Origin: Nonomuraea angiospora
GTDB taxonomy: Bacteria > Actinomycetota > Actinomycetes > Streptosporangiales > Streptosporangiaceae
Length of the DNA stretch: 64,000 nucleotides
Assembly (NCBI RefSeq): GCF_014873145.1
Contig: NZ_JADBEK010000001.1
Location: forward strand, 9,672,001 to 9,736,000
Direction: 5' to 3'
The notes under the pieces are model-generated. The model worked only from the letters and a program-made list of their open reading frames with translations, did not search any database and was not told the DNA's origin. The stretch's first letter is position 1. Every line of letters begins with the position of its first letter. Shown here in pieces: positions 50,237 to 58,791 of the stretch. The position numbers and the translations under genes were made by a program.

Positions 50237-51028
50237 ATGACCAAGTTCGACGAGGCGACTCAGGCGATCAGGATCGACGAGGGCACGTACGACGTGTGCC
50301 TCGACTCCGGATACGCGATCGGCGGCCCCCTCAACGGCGGCTACCTCATGGCCGTGATCCTGCGCGCTGCGGTGGACGCCTCGCCGTTCGAGCATCCGGT
50401 GAGCACGACGGCGCAGTTCCTCAAGGCGCCGGTCGCCGGGCCCGCGCAGGTCAGGATCGAGCCGCTCAAGGCGGGCAGGACGGCCGCGTTCGCCAGGGCC
50501 ACGCTCGTGCAGGACGACGTGGCGCACATCGAGGGGCTGATCACGACGGCCACGTTGAACGAGGTCGAGCCGATCTACGCCGAAGAGCCGGCCTACGACA
50601 TGCCCGGCATCGAGGACTGCGTCAAGCTCCCCGACCCCAAGCCCGAGTCGGGCATGAACCTCAATGCCCGGATGGAGCTGCTCTTCGACCCGCCCACGAT
50701 CGGCTGGCTGAAGGGCGAGCCCTCCGGCAGGCCCGAGTCGCGGGCGTACTTCAGGATGGCCGAGCCCCAGGACCCGGACCCGTACGTGCTGGCGCTGGCC
50801 GTGGACGCGCTGCCGCCGGTGGTGTTCTCGGCGGGCGCGCGGGGCTGGGCGCCGACCGTGGACCTCACCTGGCACCTGCGGGCGCTGCCCGCCCCCGGCT
50901 GGCTCACGCTGCTCGGCAGTGGCCGGCTGGTCTCGGACGGCTGGTTCGACGAGGAGGTCGAGGTACGCGACTCCGCCGGCCGCCTTGTCGCCCAGGCGCG
51001 CCAGCTCGCCCGGGTCGGACGCGGCTGA
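50237..51028 (+). CDS. Acyl-CoA thioesterase-like double hotdog protein
   Basis: A 263-residue protein of two hotdog folds, as in TesB-like thioesterases. The first hotdog has 'GPLNGGYLMAVILRAAVDAS' with the helix that packs into the fold, and 'FARATLVQDDVAHIEGLITTA'. The second has 'ARGWAPTVDLTWHLRALPAPGWLTLLGSGRLVSDGWFDEEVEVRDSAGRLVAQARQL'. It should release acyl groups from CoA. The ATG at 50237 is chosen over the frame start at 50222; GAGG lies 9 nt upstream. It is divergent from the PRC-barrel gene and upstream of murI. In mycobacteria a rhomboid protease lies at this place, so this is a local difference. Confidence 0.85.
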   Translation: MTKFDEATQAIRIDEGTYDVCLDSGYAIGGPLNGGYLMAVILRAAVDASPFEHPVSTTAQFLKAPVAGPAQVRIEPLKAGRTAAFARATLVQDDVAHIEGLITTATLNEVEPIYAEEPAYDMPGIEDCVKLPDPKPESGMNLNARMELLFDPPTIGWLKGEPSGRPESRAYFRMAEPQDPDPYVLALAVDALPPVVFSAGARGWAPTVDLTWHLRALPAPGWLTLLGSGRLVSDGWFDEEVEVRDSAGRLVAQARQLARVGRG

Positions 51029-51131
51029 CCGGCCCAGATGATCGGCCCGGATGTGACCAAGACAACACCGCCGCACGCCCACGTGCCGTACTTGTGAGCA
51101 TTCTTACGCAGAGTTGATCGTGCAGGTCGCC

Positions 51132-51137
51132 TACCCT
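51132..51137 (+). promoter_or_regulatory. -10 box TACCCT of leaderless murI
   Basis: TACCCT ends 7 nt before the GTG at 51145; the 7 nt are CTCTAGAGC without its first two bases. There is no Shine-Dalgarno sequence. Confidence 0.55.
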
Positions 51138-51144
51138 CTAGAGC

Positions 51145-52056
51145 GTGCCGGACACGAGTATTGGGATCTTCGACAGCGGGGTCGGCGGCCTGACGGTCGC
51201 CCGCGCGATCATCGACCAGTTGCCCCATGAGTCCATCACGTACGTGGCCGACACGGCCCGTCAGCCGTACGGGCCCAAACGCATCGCGGAGGTCCGCGCC
51301 TACGCCCTGGAAGTGATGGACCACCTCGTCGAGCACGGCGTGAAGATGCTGGTGATCGCCTGCAACAGCGCCAGCGCCGCCGTGCTGCGCGACGCCCGCG
51401 AGCGTTACGACGTGCCGGTCGTCGAGGTGATCCAGCCCGCCACCAGGCGAGCGGTGCGCGCCACCCGTACGGGCAGGGTCGGCGTGATCGCCACCAGGGC
51501 CACGATCGAGTCCATGGCCTACCACGACGCCTTCACCGCGGCGCCCGACGTGCAGCTCACCGGCGTGGCCGCCCCACGCCTGGTGGAGTACGTCGAGCGC
51601 GGCGAGACGATGAGCGGCGAGCTCATCGAGGTGCTGAACGAGTACCTGGAGCCCATCAGGGCCGCCGGGTGCGACACCCTCATCCTCGGCTGCACCCACT
51701 ACCCGCTGCTCACCGGCGCCATCTCCTATGTCGTCGGCGACGGTGTCACGCTGGTCTCCAGCGCCGAGGAGACGGCCAAGGACGTCTACCGGATCCTGCA
51801 CGACCGCGATCTGGCGGCAGGAGGCGAGGCCACCCCCCGGCACCGCTTCCGCGCCACCGGCGACTCCCTGCTCTTCGCCCGGCTCGGGCGACGTTTCCTG
51901 GGGCCGGAGATCGATGTGGTCGAAGTCGCACCAGTGGGGGGTACTACCTCTAACGGCCACTCGGCCGCGCCGGTGTCGGGACTGACGAGCGACGACACCG
52001 GATTCCCGCGGCCGGGTCGCGACGCGGAGCGTCGCATCGGGAAGGAGCCCACATGA
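51145..52056 (+). CDS. murI: Glutamate racemase
   Basis: A 303-residue racemase that supplies D-glutamate for peptidoglycan. The two catalytic Cys are in '[14 protein letters not shown]' and '[14 protein letters not shown]', and the N-terminal '[17 protein letters not shown]' is invariant in MurI. The catalytic domain ends near residue 262; the last 40 residues are a Gly/Thr/Arg-rich extension of no known role. The stop overlaps the next start as ATGA (52053-52056). The start is set by leaderless -10 spacing. Confidence 0.94.
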   Translation: MPDTSIGIFDSGVGGLTVARAIIDQLPHESITYVADTARQPYGPKRIAEVRAYALEVMDHLVEHGVKMLVIACNSASAAVLRDARERYDVPVVEVIQPATRRAVRATRTGRVGVIATRATIESMAYHDAFTAAPDVQLTGVAAPRLVEYVERGETMSGELIEVLNEYLEPIRAAGCDTLILGCTHYPLLTGAISYVVGDGVTLVSSAEETAKDVYRILHDRDLAAGGEATPRHRFRATGDSLLFARLGRRFLGPEIDVVEVAPVGGTTSNGHSAAPVSGLTSDDTGFPRPGRDAERRIGKEPT

Positions 52057-52805
52057 AGGTGACCATCGTCGGGTGTTCGGGCAGCTTCCCCGGGCCCGAC
52101 AGCCCCGCGTCGTGCTACCTCATCGAGGCGGACGGGTTCAAGTTGCTGCTCGACCTCGGCAACGGGTCGCTCGGCGCGCTCCAACGCCACATCAGCCCGT
52201 ACGAGGTGGACGCGATCTGCCTGTCGCACCTGCACGCCGACCACTGTCTCGACCTCTGCTCCTACCACGTGGTCCGCACGTACGGGCCGGGCGCGCCGTA
52301 CCCCACCCTGCCCGTCTACGCGCCGGCCGACGCGCCCGCCCGGCTGTCGGCCGCGTACGGGATGCCGGACGAGCCGGGCCTGGACACCGCGTTCGACTTC
52401 CTGCCGCTGGCGCCGGGCTCGTTCGAGATCGGGCCGTTCACGCTGACCGCCGGGCTGGTCAACCACCCGGTCGAGGCGTACGGCTTCCGCGTGACCGGCG
52501 GCGGCCGGTGCGTGGCCTACTCCGGCGACACCGGCGAGTCGAGCGAGCTGGTGAAGCTGGCCACGGGCGCCGACCTGCTGCTGTGCGAGGCGTCGTTCGT
52601 TGAGGGCCCGGACCTGCCCGCCGACCTGCACCTGACCGGCCGCCAGGCCGCCCGGCACGCGGCCGAGGCCGGCGTCGACCGGCTCGTGCTCACCCACCTC
52701 GTCCCGTGGAACGACCAGGCCACCGTGCTGGAGGAGGCGATGGGAGGCGGGTTCGGGGGCCCGATCGAGCTGGCCCGCAGCGGCGCGGTCTACGACCTGG
52801 CCTGA
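52053..52805 (+). CDS. MBL-fold metallo-hydrolase (Rv1339-like)
   Basis: A 250-residue hydrolase with the metal-binding motif '[16 protein letters not shown]' (HxHxDH), '[12 protein letters not shown]' and 'LVLTHLVPW' further on. It follows murI with a 4-nt overlap, as Rv1339 follows murI in M. tuberculosis. Rv1339 has been reported to hydrolyse cyclic AMP; other relatives are ribonuclease Z-like. I would call cAMP hydrolysis likely but not shown. The last 16 nt overlap the end of a convergent MFS gene. Confidence 0.88.
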   Translation: MKVTIVGCSGSFPGPDSPASCYLIEADGFKLLLDLGNGSLGALQRHISPYEVDAICLSHLHADHCLDLCSYHVVRTYGPGAPYPTLPVYAPADAPARLSAAYGMPDEPGLDTAFDFLPLAPGSFEIGPFTLTAGLVNHPVEAYGFRVTGGGRCVAYSGDTGESSELVKLATGADLLLCEASFVEGPDLPADLHLTGRQAARHAAEAGVDRLVLTHLVPWNDQATVLEEAMGGGFGGPIELARSGAVYDLA

Positions 52806-54043
52806 GTCTCGGTGAAGTCGCGCATGCGGGGTAACGGGGAGAACAGCAGCGGCACGAAGGTCAGCAGCCGGGCCGCCATGATCGTCCACAGGGCCTGGCG
52901 CACCCCGATCTGCTGGGCCAGGATCCCGCCGAGCAGCGCGCCCAGCGGCATGATGCCCCAGGTCATGAACCTGACCGAGGCGTTGACCCGGCCGAGCAGG
53001 TGCTCGGGGGTCACGGTCTGGCGGTAGGTGACCTGGCCCACGTTCAATAATGTCGCGCTCCAAGTGAGCGCGATCGAAGTGATCGCGAAGCACACCACGC
53101 GCCAGTCGGCCTGCGTCATCGGCAGCAGCAGGCCGAAGGGCGAGCCGAGGATGACCGCCAGCCAGGTCATCCTGGCGGTGCCGTACCGCCTGGACAGCCA
53201 CGAGCCGGTGAAGCCGCCGATCAGGCCGCCGATGCCGCCCGACATGAGCAGCAGGCCGATGGTGCTGGGGGGCAGCTTGACCACCTGGGCCAGGAACAGC
53301 ACCGACAGGCCCAGCACGGCGCTGGTGCACAGGTTTCCGGCCACCGTCGAGACGGCCAGCATGCGCAGCAGCCGGTCGCGCCACAGGTAGGAGAGGCCCT
53401 CGCCGATGCCGCGCAACAACGGGGTGCGCTGGGTGACGGCGGGCGGCTTGTCGGGGACCTTGATCGTGCTCAGGAAGAGCACCGAGGCGAGCGCGCCGAG
53501 CGCGGTGGCGAACAGCGTGCGCGGCGCCCCGAGCAACTGCACCAGCGCGCCCCCCACGGCCGGCCCGGACATGAACGAGCCGGAGCGCACGATCTCCAGC
53601 TTGGAGTTGCCGTCGGTGAGCTGCCCGGTGCCGACCAGCTCAGGCAGGTACGTCTGGTCGGCCACGTCGTTGAAGACCTGGGCCATGCCGACCAGCAGCG
53701 CGATGGCGAACATCAGGCCGATCGACAGCAGCCCCACCTCCGCGGCCAGCGGGATGCAGGCGAGCAGCAGGAACCTGGCCAGGTCGGAGACCAGCATCAC
53801 GCGCCGCCGGCGCATCCGGTCGACCCACACCCCCGCGGGCAGGCCGATGAGCAGGAACGCCGTCGTCTGCAGTGCTGACAGGACCCCGACCTCCACGGGA
53901 CCGGCATTCAGCGCGAGTACGGCCGCCAGCGGAAGCGCAACACGGGAGATATTCGCCCCGAGTTCACTGGCAACGTGCGAACTGAGGAACCGGAGGAAGT
54001 CAGGGTTACGCAACACCCCCGTTGTCATTGCGTAAGGATCCAT
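52790..54043 (-). CDS. MFS exporter inserted in the murI-rph cluster
   Basis: A 417-residue protein with 12 helices of the DHA3 type. '[25 protein letters not shown]' is helix 1, '[34 protein letters not shown]' motif A, and '[32 protein letters not shown]' motif C. The ATG at 54043 is preferred to the TTG at 54064; an ATG at 54028 is also possible. The gene lies between Rv1339-like and rph on the opposite strand. Its end overlaps the hydrolase gene by 16 bp, as one might expect of an inserted gene. Confidence 0.85.
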   Translation of the reverse strand: MDPYAMTTGVLRNPDFLRFLSSHVASELGANISRVALPLAAVLALNAGPVEVGVLSALQTTAFLLIGLPAGVWVDRMRRRRVMLVSDLARFLLLACIPLAAEVGLLSIGLMFAIALLVGMAQVFNDVADQTYLPELVGTGQLTDGNSKLEIVRSGSFMSGPAVGGALVQLLGAPRTLFATALGALASVLFLSTIKVPDKPPAVTQRTPLLRGIGEGLSYLWRDRLLRMLAVSTVAGNLCTSAVLGLSVLFLAQVVKLPPSTIGLLLMSGGIGGLIGGFTGSWLSRRYGTARMTWLAVILGSPFGLLLPMTQADWRVVCFAITSIALTWSATLLNVGQVTYRQTVTPEHLLGRVNASVRFMTWGIMPLGALLGGILAQQIGVRQALWTIMAARLLTFVPLLFSPLPRMRDFTETQARS

Positions 54044-54083
54044 GTGGCGGACACATTTGGTCAAGAGTGTCGTGGCGCGGAGA

Positions 54084-54089
54084 TAGGGT
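54084..54089 (+). promoter_or_regulatory. -10 box TAGGGT of leaderless rph
   Basis: TAGGGT ends 7 nt before the ATG at 54097. It excludes the longer frame that starts at 54022 inside the MFS gene. Confidence 0.55.
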
Positions 54090-54096
54090 GATCTGC

Positions 54097-54816
54097 ATGT
54101 CCCGACAGGATGGCCGCAACTCTGACCAGCTTCGCCCCATAACCATCACCAGGCAGTGGCTCGCCCACGCCGAGGGATCGGTGCTGGTCGAGTTCGGCGG
54201 CACGCGGGTGTTGTGCGCGGCCTCGGTCCAGGACAGCGTGCCCCGGTGGCGACGGGGCAGCGGCCAGGGGTGGGTTACGGCCGAATACGCCATGCTGCCC
54301 CGGGCGACCAATACCCGCAACGACCGCGAATCGGTCCGCGGCAAAATCGGCGGCCGGACCCACGAGATTTCCCGGCTGATCGGGCGTTCCCTCCGCGCTT
54401 GCGTCGATTACAAGGCGCTGGGGGAAAACTCCATTCTGCTCGACTGCGACGTGCTGGACGCCGACGGCGGCACCAGGACCGCCGCGATCACCGGTGCCTA
54501 CGTCGCGCTCGCCGACGCGATCGCCTGGATGCGCGAGCGCCGGATGTGCCCGGGCGAGCCCCTGATCGGCTCGGTCGCCGCCGTGTCCGTCGGGGTGGTC
54601 GGCTCGGTGCCGCTGCTCGACCTCTGCTACACCGAGGACGTCGCCGCCGAGACCGACATGAACGTCGTGATGACCGGCGAGGGCAGCTTCGTCGAGGTGC
54701 AGGGCACCGCCGAGGGCGCCCCCTTCGACCGCGCGGTGCTCAACCAGCTCCTCGACCTGGCGGTGTCCGGCTGCGAGGAGCTCACGCTGATCCAGCAGGA
54801 AGCCCTGGGCTCATGA
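54097..54816 (+). CDS. rph: Ribonuclease PH
   Basis: A 239-residue phosphorolytic 3'-exonuclease that trims tRNA 3' ends. The family blocks '[35 protein letters not shown]', '[27 protein letters not shown]', '[27 protein letters not shown]' and '[27 protein letters not shown]' are complete, and the length is normal. It overlaps the next gene as ATGA (54813-54816). Together with rdgB it forms the pair found across actinobacteria. Confidence 0.95.
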   Translation: MSRQDGRNSDQLRPITITRQWLAHAEGSVLVEFGGTRVLCAASVQDSVPRWRRGSGQGWVTAEYAMLPRATNTRNDRESVRGKIGGRTHEISRLIGRSLRACVDYKALGENSILLDCDVLDADGGTRTAAITGAYVALADAIAWMRERRMCPGEPLIGSVAAVSVGVVGSVPLLDLCYTEDVAAETDMNVVMTGEGSFVEVQGTAEGAPFDRAVLNQLLDLAVSGCEELTLIQQEALGS

Positions 54817-55403
54817 GGATCGTGCTGGCCACCCGCAACGGGGGCAAGATCGCGGAGCTGCGCCGGATCCTGTCCGGGTTCGACATCGTCGGGCTCGAGG
54901 AGTTCCCCTCGATCGGCGAGGTCGCCGAGACCGGCGTCACGTTCGAGGAAAACGCGCTGCTCAAGGCGCACGCCGTGGCCCAGGGGTCGGGGCTGCCCGC
55001 GGTGGCCGACGACTCGGGGCTCTGCGTCGACGTGCTGGGCGGCATGCCGGGCGTCTTCTCCGCCCGCTGGTCGGGGCGGCACGGCGACGACGACGCCAAC
55101 CTCGATCTGCTGCTCGCGCAGGTCTCCGACGTGCCCGCCGGCAAGCTGACCGCCCACTTCGCCTGCGCCGCCGCGCTGGCGCTGCCTTCGGGGGAGTCCC
55201 GGGTGGTGGAGGGCGCGCTCCAGGGCCACCTCGTCTCCGCCCGCCGGGGGTCCAACGGATTCGGGTACGACCCGATCTTCGTGCCCGACGGCGAGGAGCG
55301 CACGACGGCCGAGCTGTCGCCGGAGGAGAAGGACGCGATCAGCCACCGGGGCCGGGCCTTCCGGGCGCTGGCGCCCCTCGTGCGTGATCTGCTCAGCTCG
55401 TAA
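54813..55403 (+). CDS. rdgB: XTP/dITP diphosphatase (RdgB/HAM1)
   Basis: A 196-residue house-cleaning enzyme that removes non-canonical purine triphosphates. Conserved parts are '[17 protein letters not shown]', '[14 protein letters not shown]', '[26 protein letters not shown]' and '[23 protein letters not shown]'. It starts inside the rph stop. A GC hairpin follows the stop, 14 nt away. Confidence 0.95.
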   Translation: MRIVLATRNGGKIAELRRILSGFDIVGLEEFPSIGEVAETGVTFEENALLKAHAVAQGSGLPAVADDSGLCVDVLGGMPGVFSARWSGRHGDDDANLDLLLAQVSDVPAGKLTAHFACAAALALPSGESRVVEGALQGHLVSARRGSNGFGYDPIFVPDGEERTTAELSPEEKDAISHRGRAFRALAPLVRDLLSS

Positions 55404-55417
55404 CCACCGTGTAAGAA

Positions 55418-55435
55418 CCGCCCGGGGCCGGGCGG
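55418..55435 (+). terminator. Short hairpin after rdgB
   Basis: CCGCCCGG and CCGGGCGG around GG. It ends 2 nt before the -10 box of the next gene, so it may instead be part of that promoter. Confidence 0.5.
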
Positions 55436-55437
55436 CG

Positions 55438-55443
55438 TAACGT
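55438..55443 (+). promoter_or_regulatory. -10 box TAACGT of leaderless oxidoreductase gene
   Basis: TAACGT ends 6 nt before the GTG at 55450. No Shine-Dalgarno sequence is present. Confidence 0.55.
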
Positions 55444-55449
55444 CGGACT

Positions 55450-57192
55450 GTGCAGAGTAATTCGGTGGTGCCCGCCTGGGCGCGGGCCCTGATGGGGCTG
55501 GTGGCCGGGGGCGTAGCCCTCGGGATCGCGCAGCTCGTGGCCGCGTTCGCCGGGGCCGGGTCGTCGCCCGTGGTGGCGGTGGGCGACGCGGTGATCGACC
55601 TGACGCCCGCTCCGGTCAAGGACTTCGCGATCAGGACGTTCGGCGAGAACGACAAGACCGTCCTCATCGCGGGCGTGCTGATCGTGGTGCTCGGCGGGAT
55701 CGCGCCCCTCATCGGGACGCTGGCCGTCCGCAGGCTCGCCTACGGCTTCGCCGGGCTGGCCGTTTTCGCGGTGATCGGCCTGGCGGCGGTGCTGACCCGG
55801 CCGGATGCCGGGGTTCTCGACGTGCTGCCGACCGTGGTGGGGGCGGCGGCCGGCGCCTGGGCGCTGAGATGGCTGGTACGGCGGGCCGCGGCCGAGCCCT
55901 TCACGCTCCCGGCACCCCCACCCGCCGGCACCCTCCCGGCACCCCCGCCCGCCGACGCCACGGAGCCCACCGGCGCCGCCGAAGACGTTGGAGCCGGCGG
56001 GGCCACCGACGCCACCCAACCCGCCAGTGCCGCCGAGTCCGGCGGTGCCCGTGGGGGCGGCAGCGGCGGGGGCGGCGATAGCGTGGAGCGGCCCGCGGTC
56101 ATGCTGGCCGGGGCGGACCTGTGGACGTTCGACCGGCGGCGGCTGCTGACCGGAGCCGCCGGTGGGGCGGTGGTCGCGGTCGGCAGCGCCGTGCTCGGGC
56201 AGGCGCTCGGCGGGCGGCGGGCCGTGGACGCCGCCCGGGTGAGGGTGGCGCTGCCCAAGCCTGCGACCCCCGCCAAGCCCATCCCGGCAGGCGCGGACCT
56301 CCACATCAGGGGCTTGTCTCCATTTATTACGAAAAACAGGGACTTCTATAGGGTCGACACGGCGCTGGTCGTCCCCCAGGTGGATCCCAACGACTGGAAG
56401 CTGCGCATCCACGGCATGGTCGACCGGCCGGTCGAGCTCACGTACCAGGAGCTTCTCGGCATGCCGCTCACCGAGGCCGACGTCACGCTCACCTGCGTCT
56501 CCAACGAGGTCGGCGGCGAGTACGTCGGCAACGCCCGCTGGCTCGGCGTCCGCATGGCCGAGGTGCTGCGCCGGGCCGGCCTCCGGTCCGGCGCCGACAT
56601 GCTCCTGTCCACCTCGGCCGACGGCTTCACCTGCGGCACCCCGGTCGACGTGGTCATGGACGGCCGCGACGCGCTGTTCGCGATCGCGATGAACGGCGAG
56701 GCCCTCCCCGTGGCCCACGGGTTCCCCGTGCGCCAGGTGGTGCCCGGTCTGTACGGGTACGTGTCAGCCACCAAGTGGGTCGTGGACATCAAGGTGACCA
56801 GGTTCGACCAGGACGAGGCGTACTGGACGCCGCGCGGCTGGGCGGCCAAGGGTCCCATCAAGACGCAGTCGCGGATCGACGTGCCCAAGTCGGGCGATTC
56901 GGTGAAGGCCGGGCGGGCCGCGATCGCCGGTGTGGCCTGGGCGCAGCACACCGGGGTGGACGCCGTGGAGGTCAGGGTCGATCAGGGGCAGTGGCGGCAG
57001 GCGAGACTGGCCGAGGTGCCGGGGCCCGACACCTGGCGGCAGTGGTCGATCGACTGGGACGCCACGGCGGGGGAGCACACGATCCAGGTGCGGGCGACCG
57101 ACGCGGCCGGGCGTACCCAGACCGAGCAGGAGGCCCCGCCCGCGCCCGACGGCGCAACCGGCTGGCACACCATCACGGTGACGGTGACCTGA
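55450..57192 (+). CDS. Membrane-anchored molybdopterin oxidoreductase (sulfite oxidase-like)
   Basis: A 580-residue protein. Four membrane helices lie in residues about 10-143, followed by an Ala/Pro/Gly linker, then an internal Tat-like 'DRRRLLTG' and helix near residues 227-250. The molybdopterin domain begins about 265 and has the Mo-ligand Cys in 'ADVTLTCVSNEVGGEYVGNARW', 'YGYVSATKWVVDIKVTRFD' and a C-terminal Mo-co dimerisation domain ('IAGVAWAQHTGVDAVEVRVDQGQWRQA'). It probably reduces or oxidises a small sulfur or nitrogen compound outside the membrane. No haem partner gene is adjacent. The fusion of four helices to the Tat-like region is typical of actinobacterial members. Confidence 0.86.
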   Translation: MQSNSVVPAWARALMGLVAGGVALGIAQLVAAFAGAGSSPVVAVGDAVIDLTPAPVKDFAIRTFGENDKTVLIAGVLIVVLGGIAPLIGTLAVRRLAYGFAGLAVFAVIGLAAVLTRPDAGVLDVLPTVVGAAAGAWALRWLVRRAAAEPFTLPAPPPAGTLPAPPPADATEPTGAAEDVGAGGATDATQPASAAESGGARGGGSGGGGDSVERPAVMLAGADLWTFDRRRLLTGAAGGAVVAVGSAVLGQALGGRRAVDAARVRVALPKPATPAKPIPAGADLHIRGLSPFITKNRDFYRVDTALVVPQVDPNDWKLRIHGMVDRPVELTYQELLGMPLTEADVTLTCVSNEVGGEYVGNARWLGVRMAEVLRRAGLRSGADMLLSTSADGFTCGTPVDVVMDGRDALFAIAMNGEALPVAHGFPVRQVVPGLYGYVSATKWVVDIKVTRFDQDEAYWTPRGWAAKGPIKTQSRIDVPKSGDSVKAGRAAIAGVAWAQHTGVDAVEVRVDQGQWRQARLAEVPGPDTWRQWSIDWDATAGEHTIQVRATDAAGRTQTEQEAPPAPDGATGWHTITVTVT

Positions 57193-57315
57193 GCCCCGCT
57201 TGTCCCTGTTTCCGCAGGTACGGCCGGTGGTTCTGGTGGAGAATCTTGCCGACTTCCCCTCCCTGCCACGGCGACCCCTCTACGATCGGTCGTCGAGCAT
57301 GACAGGAGGCAGGAC

Positions 57316-58401
57316 GTGTTCCGCGAGCGCAAGCCGGCCGTCCGGTGGGTCCTTCCAGACGGACAGTACAACCCCGTGGTGGCGGAGGGGGTGCGGTGGC
57401 TCGACTACGAGCGCGCCGCCGAGACCGGCACCGCCCCCGCGCGCTCTGCGGGGGGCCCGGCCACCTTGGAGCCCGAAGCGCCCGCCGCCCCCTGGGCCGG
57501 AGGGCACGACCCCCGGACCGACCGCGACCCCCGGACCGACCGCGACCCCCGGACCGACCGCGACCCCCGGACCGGCGATCGCGATCGCCGGACCGGGGAT
57601 CACGATCATCGGGCCGGGGATCACGATCATCGGGCCGGGGATCACGATTCTCGGTCCGACCGCGATCACCAGACCGGGCATGATCACCGGTCCGGGCACG
57701 ATCACTGGCCCGGCCGTGATCACCGGTCCGAGCGTCCCCACCTGGCCGACGTGCCGGGCGACCTGCTCGACGCAGAGGAGGGCGACTGGTTCGATCGGAC
57801 GCGCCGGCCGTCCAGGCTCGCCGACGCCAGGCCGTACGGGGTGCCCGGCGGGCTCGCCCAGCCGGACCCGCAGGTGGAGCAGGACCTCGCCGAGGCGCTG
57901 CGGCCCGGCGACCGCTTCCCCGACCCGCGCGGCACCTGGGTGCGCCTGATCAACGGCGGCGGGCCCGCCGACGACCCGTTCCGGGCCTCCAACGCCGCGG
58001 ACTGCGCGCTGGCCGTGCTGTCCACCTGGCACGGCGAGCCCGCCACGGCCGCGCCCAGGTTCCCGGAGTACGACCGGATCGGCCGGCCCCTGCTGACCGG
58101 CGAGCAGGGGAGCCTGTCCAGGATCGAGCGGTGGATCGGGCAGCGCTTCCAGTACGCGGGCCAGGGCCGGCACGCCTATCCGATGATCGCGCGGCGGCTG
58201 CGCGACGCCGGGCACGGGGCCGCGGCCGTCATCGTGGTGCGCTGGCCAGGAGGCGGCTCCCACGCCTGGAACGCGGTCAACTACGACGGCGAGGTGATCT
58301 GGATCGACGCTCAGAGGGGGCACATGTCCGTCGAACCCGCCTATATGACGGTGACCGGGGTGTTCTGCGTGATACTCGACCGGCAGGGATGGCCGCGGTG
58401 A
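57316..58401 (+). CDS. Papain-fold (Tox-PL-like) toxin with repeat-expanded linker
   Basis: A 361-residue protein. GTG at 57316 has AGGAGGCAG 3-4 nt upstream. Residues 1-40 form a short head, and residues about 60-135 a hydrophilic Asp/Arg/His linker made by DNA repeats. The last 180 residues resemble the toxin glutamine deamidase/Tox-PL family of polymorphic toxins: Cys in 'SNAADCALAVLSTWHG', His in 'GGGSHAWNAVNYDGEVIWIDAQRG', and a following Asp. There is no signal peptide, so export would need a specialised route. The next gene overlaps by GTGA and looks like its immunity protein. Family assignment is from motif order, not search. Confidence 0.72.
   Translation: MFRERKPAVRWVLPDGQYNPVVAEGVRWLDYERAAETGTAPARSAGGPATLEPEAPAAPWAGGHDPRTDRDPRTDRDPRTDRDPRTGDRDRRTGDHDHRAGDHDHRAGDHDSRSDRDHQTGHDHRSGHDHWPGRDHRSERPHLADVPGDLLDAEEGDWFDRTRRPSRLADARPYGVPGGLAQPDPQVEQDLAEALRPGDRFPDPRGTWVRLINGGGPADDPFRASNAADCALAVLSTWHGEPATAAPRFPEYDRIGRPLLTGEQGSLSRIERWIGQRFQYAGQGRHAYPMIARRLRDAGHGAAAVIVVRWPGGGSHAWNAVNYDGEVIWIDAQRGHMSVEPAYMTVTGVFCVILDRQGWPR
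57508..57655. repeat. 18-bp and 21-bp tandem repeats inside the toxin gene
   Basis: Four 18-bp units (starts 57508, 57526, 57544, 57562) encode DPRTDR repeats, then three 21-bp units from about 57594 encode GDHDHRA. Both periods are multiples of three, so the frame is kept. Copy number should vary between strains. Confidence 0.75.
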
Positions 58402-58667
58402 ACCTCGACCAGGCCCGGGCACTGGCCGAGGAGTACTTCAACGGCGTTCTGGCGCCCGACGAGGCGGTGCCGGTGGGGGTACACGGGTTCCGCGACGGAT
58501 ATGTGGCGTGGGTACGCGAGCTCGAACCCGACGACCCTGCCACGCTGCCGGAGACGATCGGGGGCGGGTGCATCGTGATCGACCGCGCCACGGGCGAGGT
58601 GGTGGCCCGGCCGCTCCTCGACCCCGAGTCGGTCGCCGACCTCTGGCCCGGCCGCACACCACGCTGA
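58398..58667 (+). CDS. Imm35/YrhB-like immunity protein
   Basis: An 89-residue acidic protein. GTG at 58398 overlaps the toxin stop as GTGA (58398-58401), with AGGGA 8 nt upstream; the ATG at 58389 lacks a ribosome-binding site. 'EEYFNGVL', 'DGYVAWVRELEPDD', 'GGGCIVIDRATGEVVARPLLDPESVADLW' have the order of YrhB/Imm35-type immunity proteins that accompany papain-fold toxins. The acidic surface fits a neutralising partner for a basic toxin. The tight overlap ensures equal expression. Assignment is by context and weak motif match. Confidence 0.65.
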   Translation: MNLDQARALAEEYFNGVLAPDEAVPVGVHGFRDGYVAWVRELEPDDPATLPETIGGGCIVIDRATGEVVARPLLDPESVADLWPGRTPR

Positions 58668-58704
58668 GACAGCCCTGGTTCCGCGCCCGAGAGCCGCGGC
58701 TCCG

Positions 58705-58769
58705 CCCGAACGAGAGGCCCGAACGAGAGGCCCGAACGAGAGGCCCGAACGAGAGGCCCGAACGAGAGG
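58705..58769. repeat. Five perfect 13-bp tandem repeats
   Basis: CCCGAACGAGAGG is present five times without change (58705-58769), 37 nt after the immunity gene stop and 22 nt before the end of a convergent permease gene. The period is not a multiple of three and the region is non-coding. Confidence 0.9.
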
Positions 58770-58791
58770 TCGGACGGGCGGGCCGCCGGGG

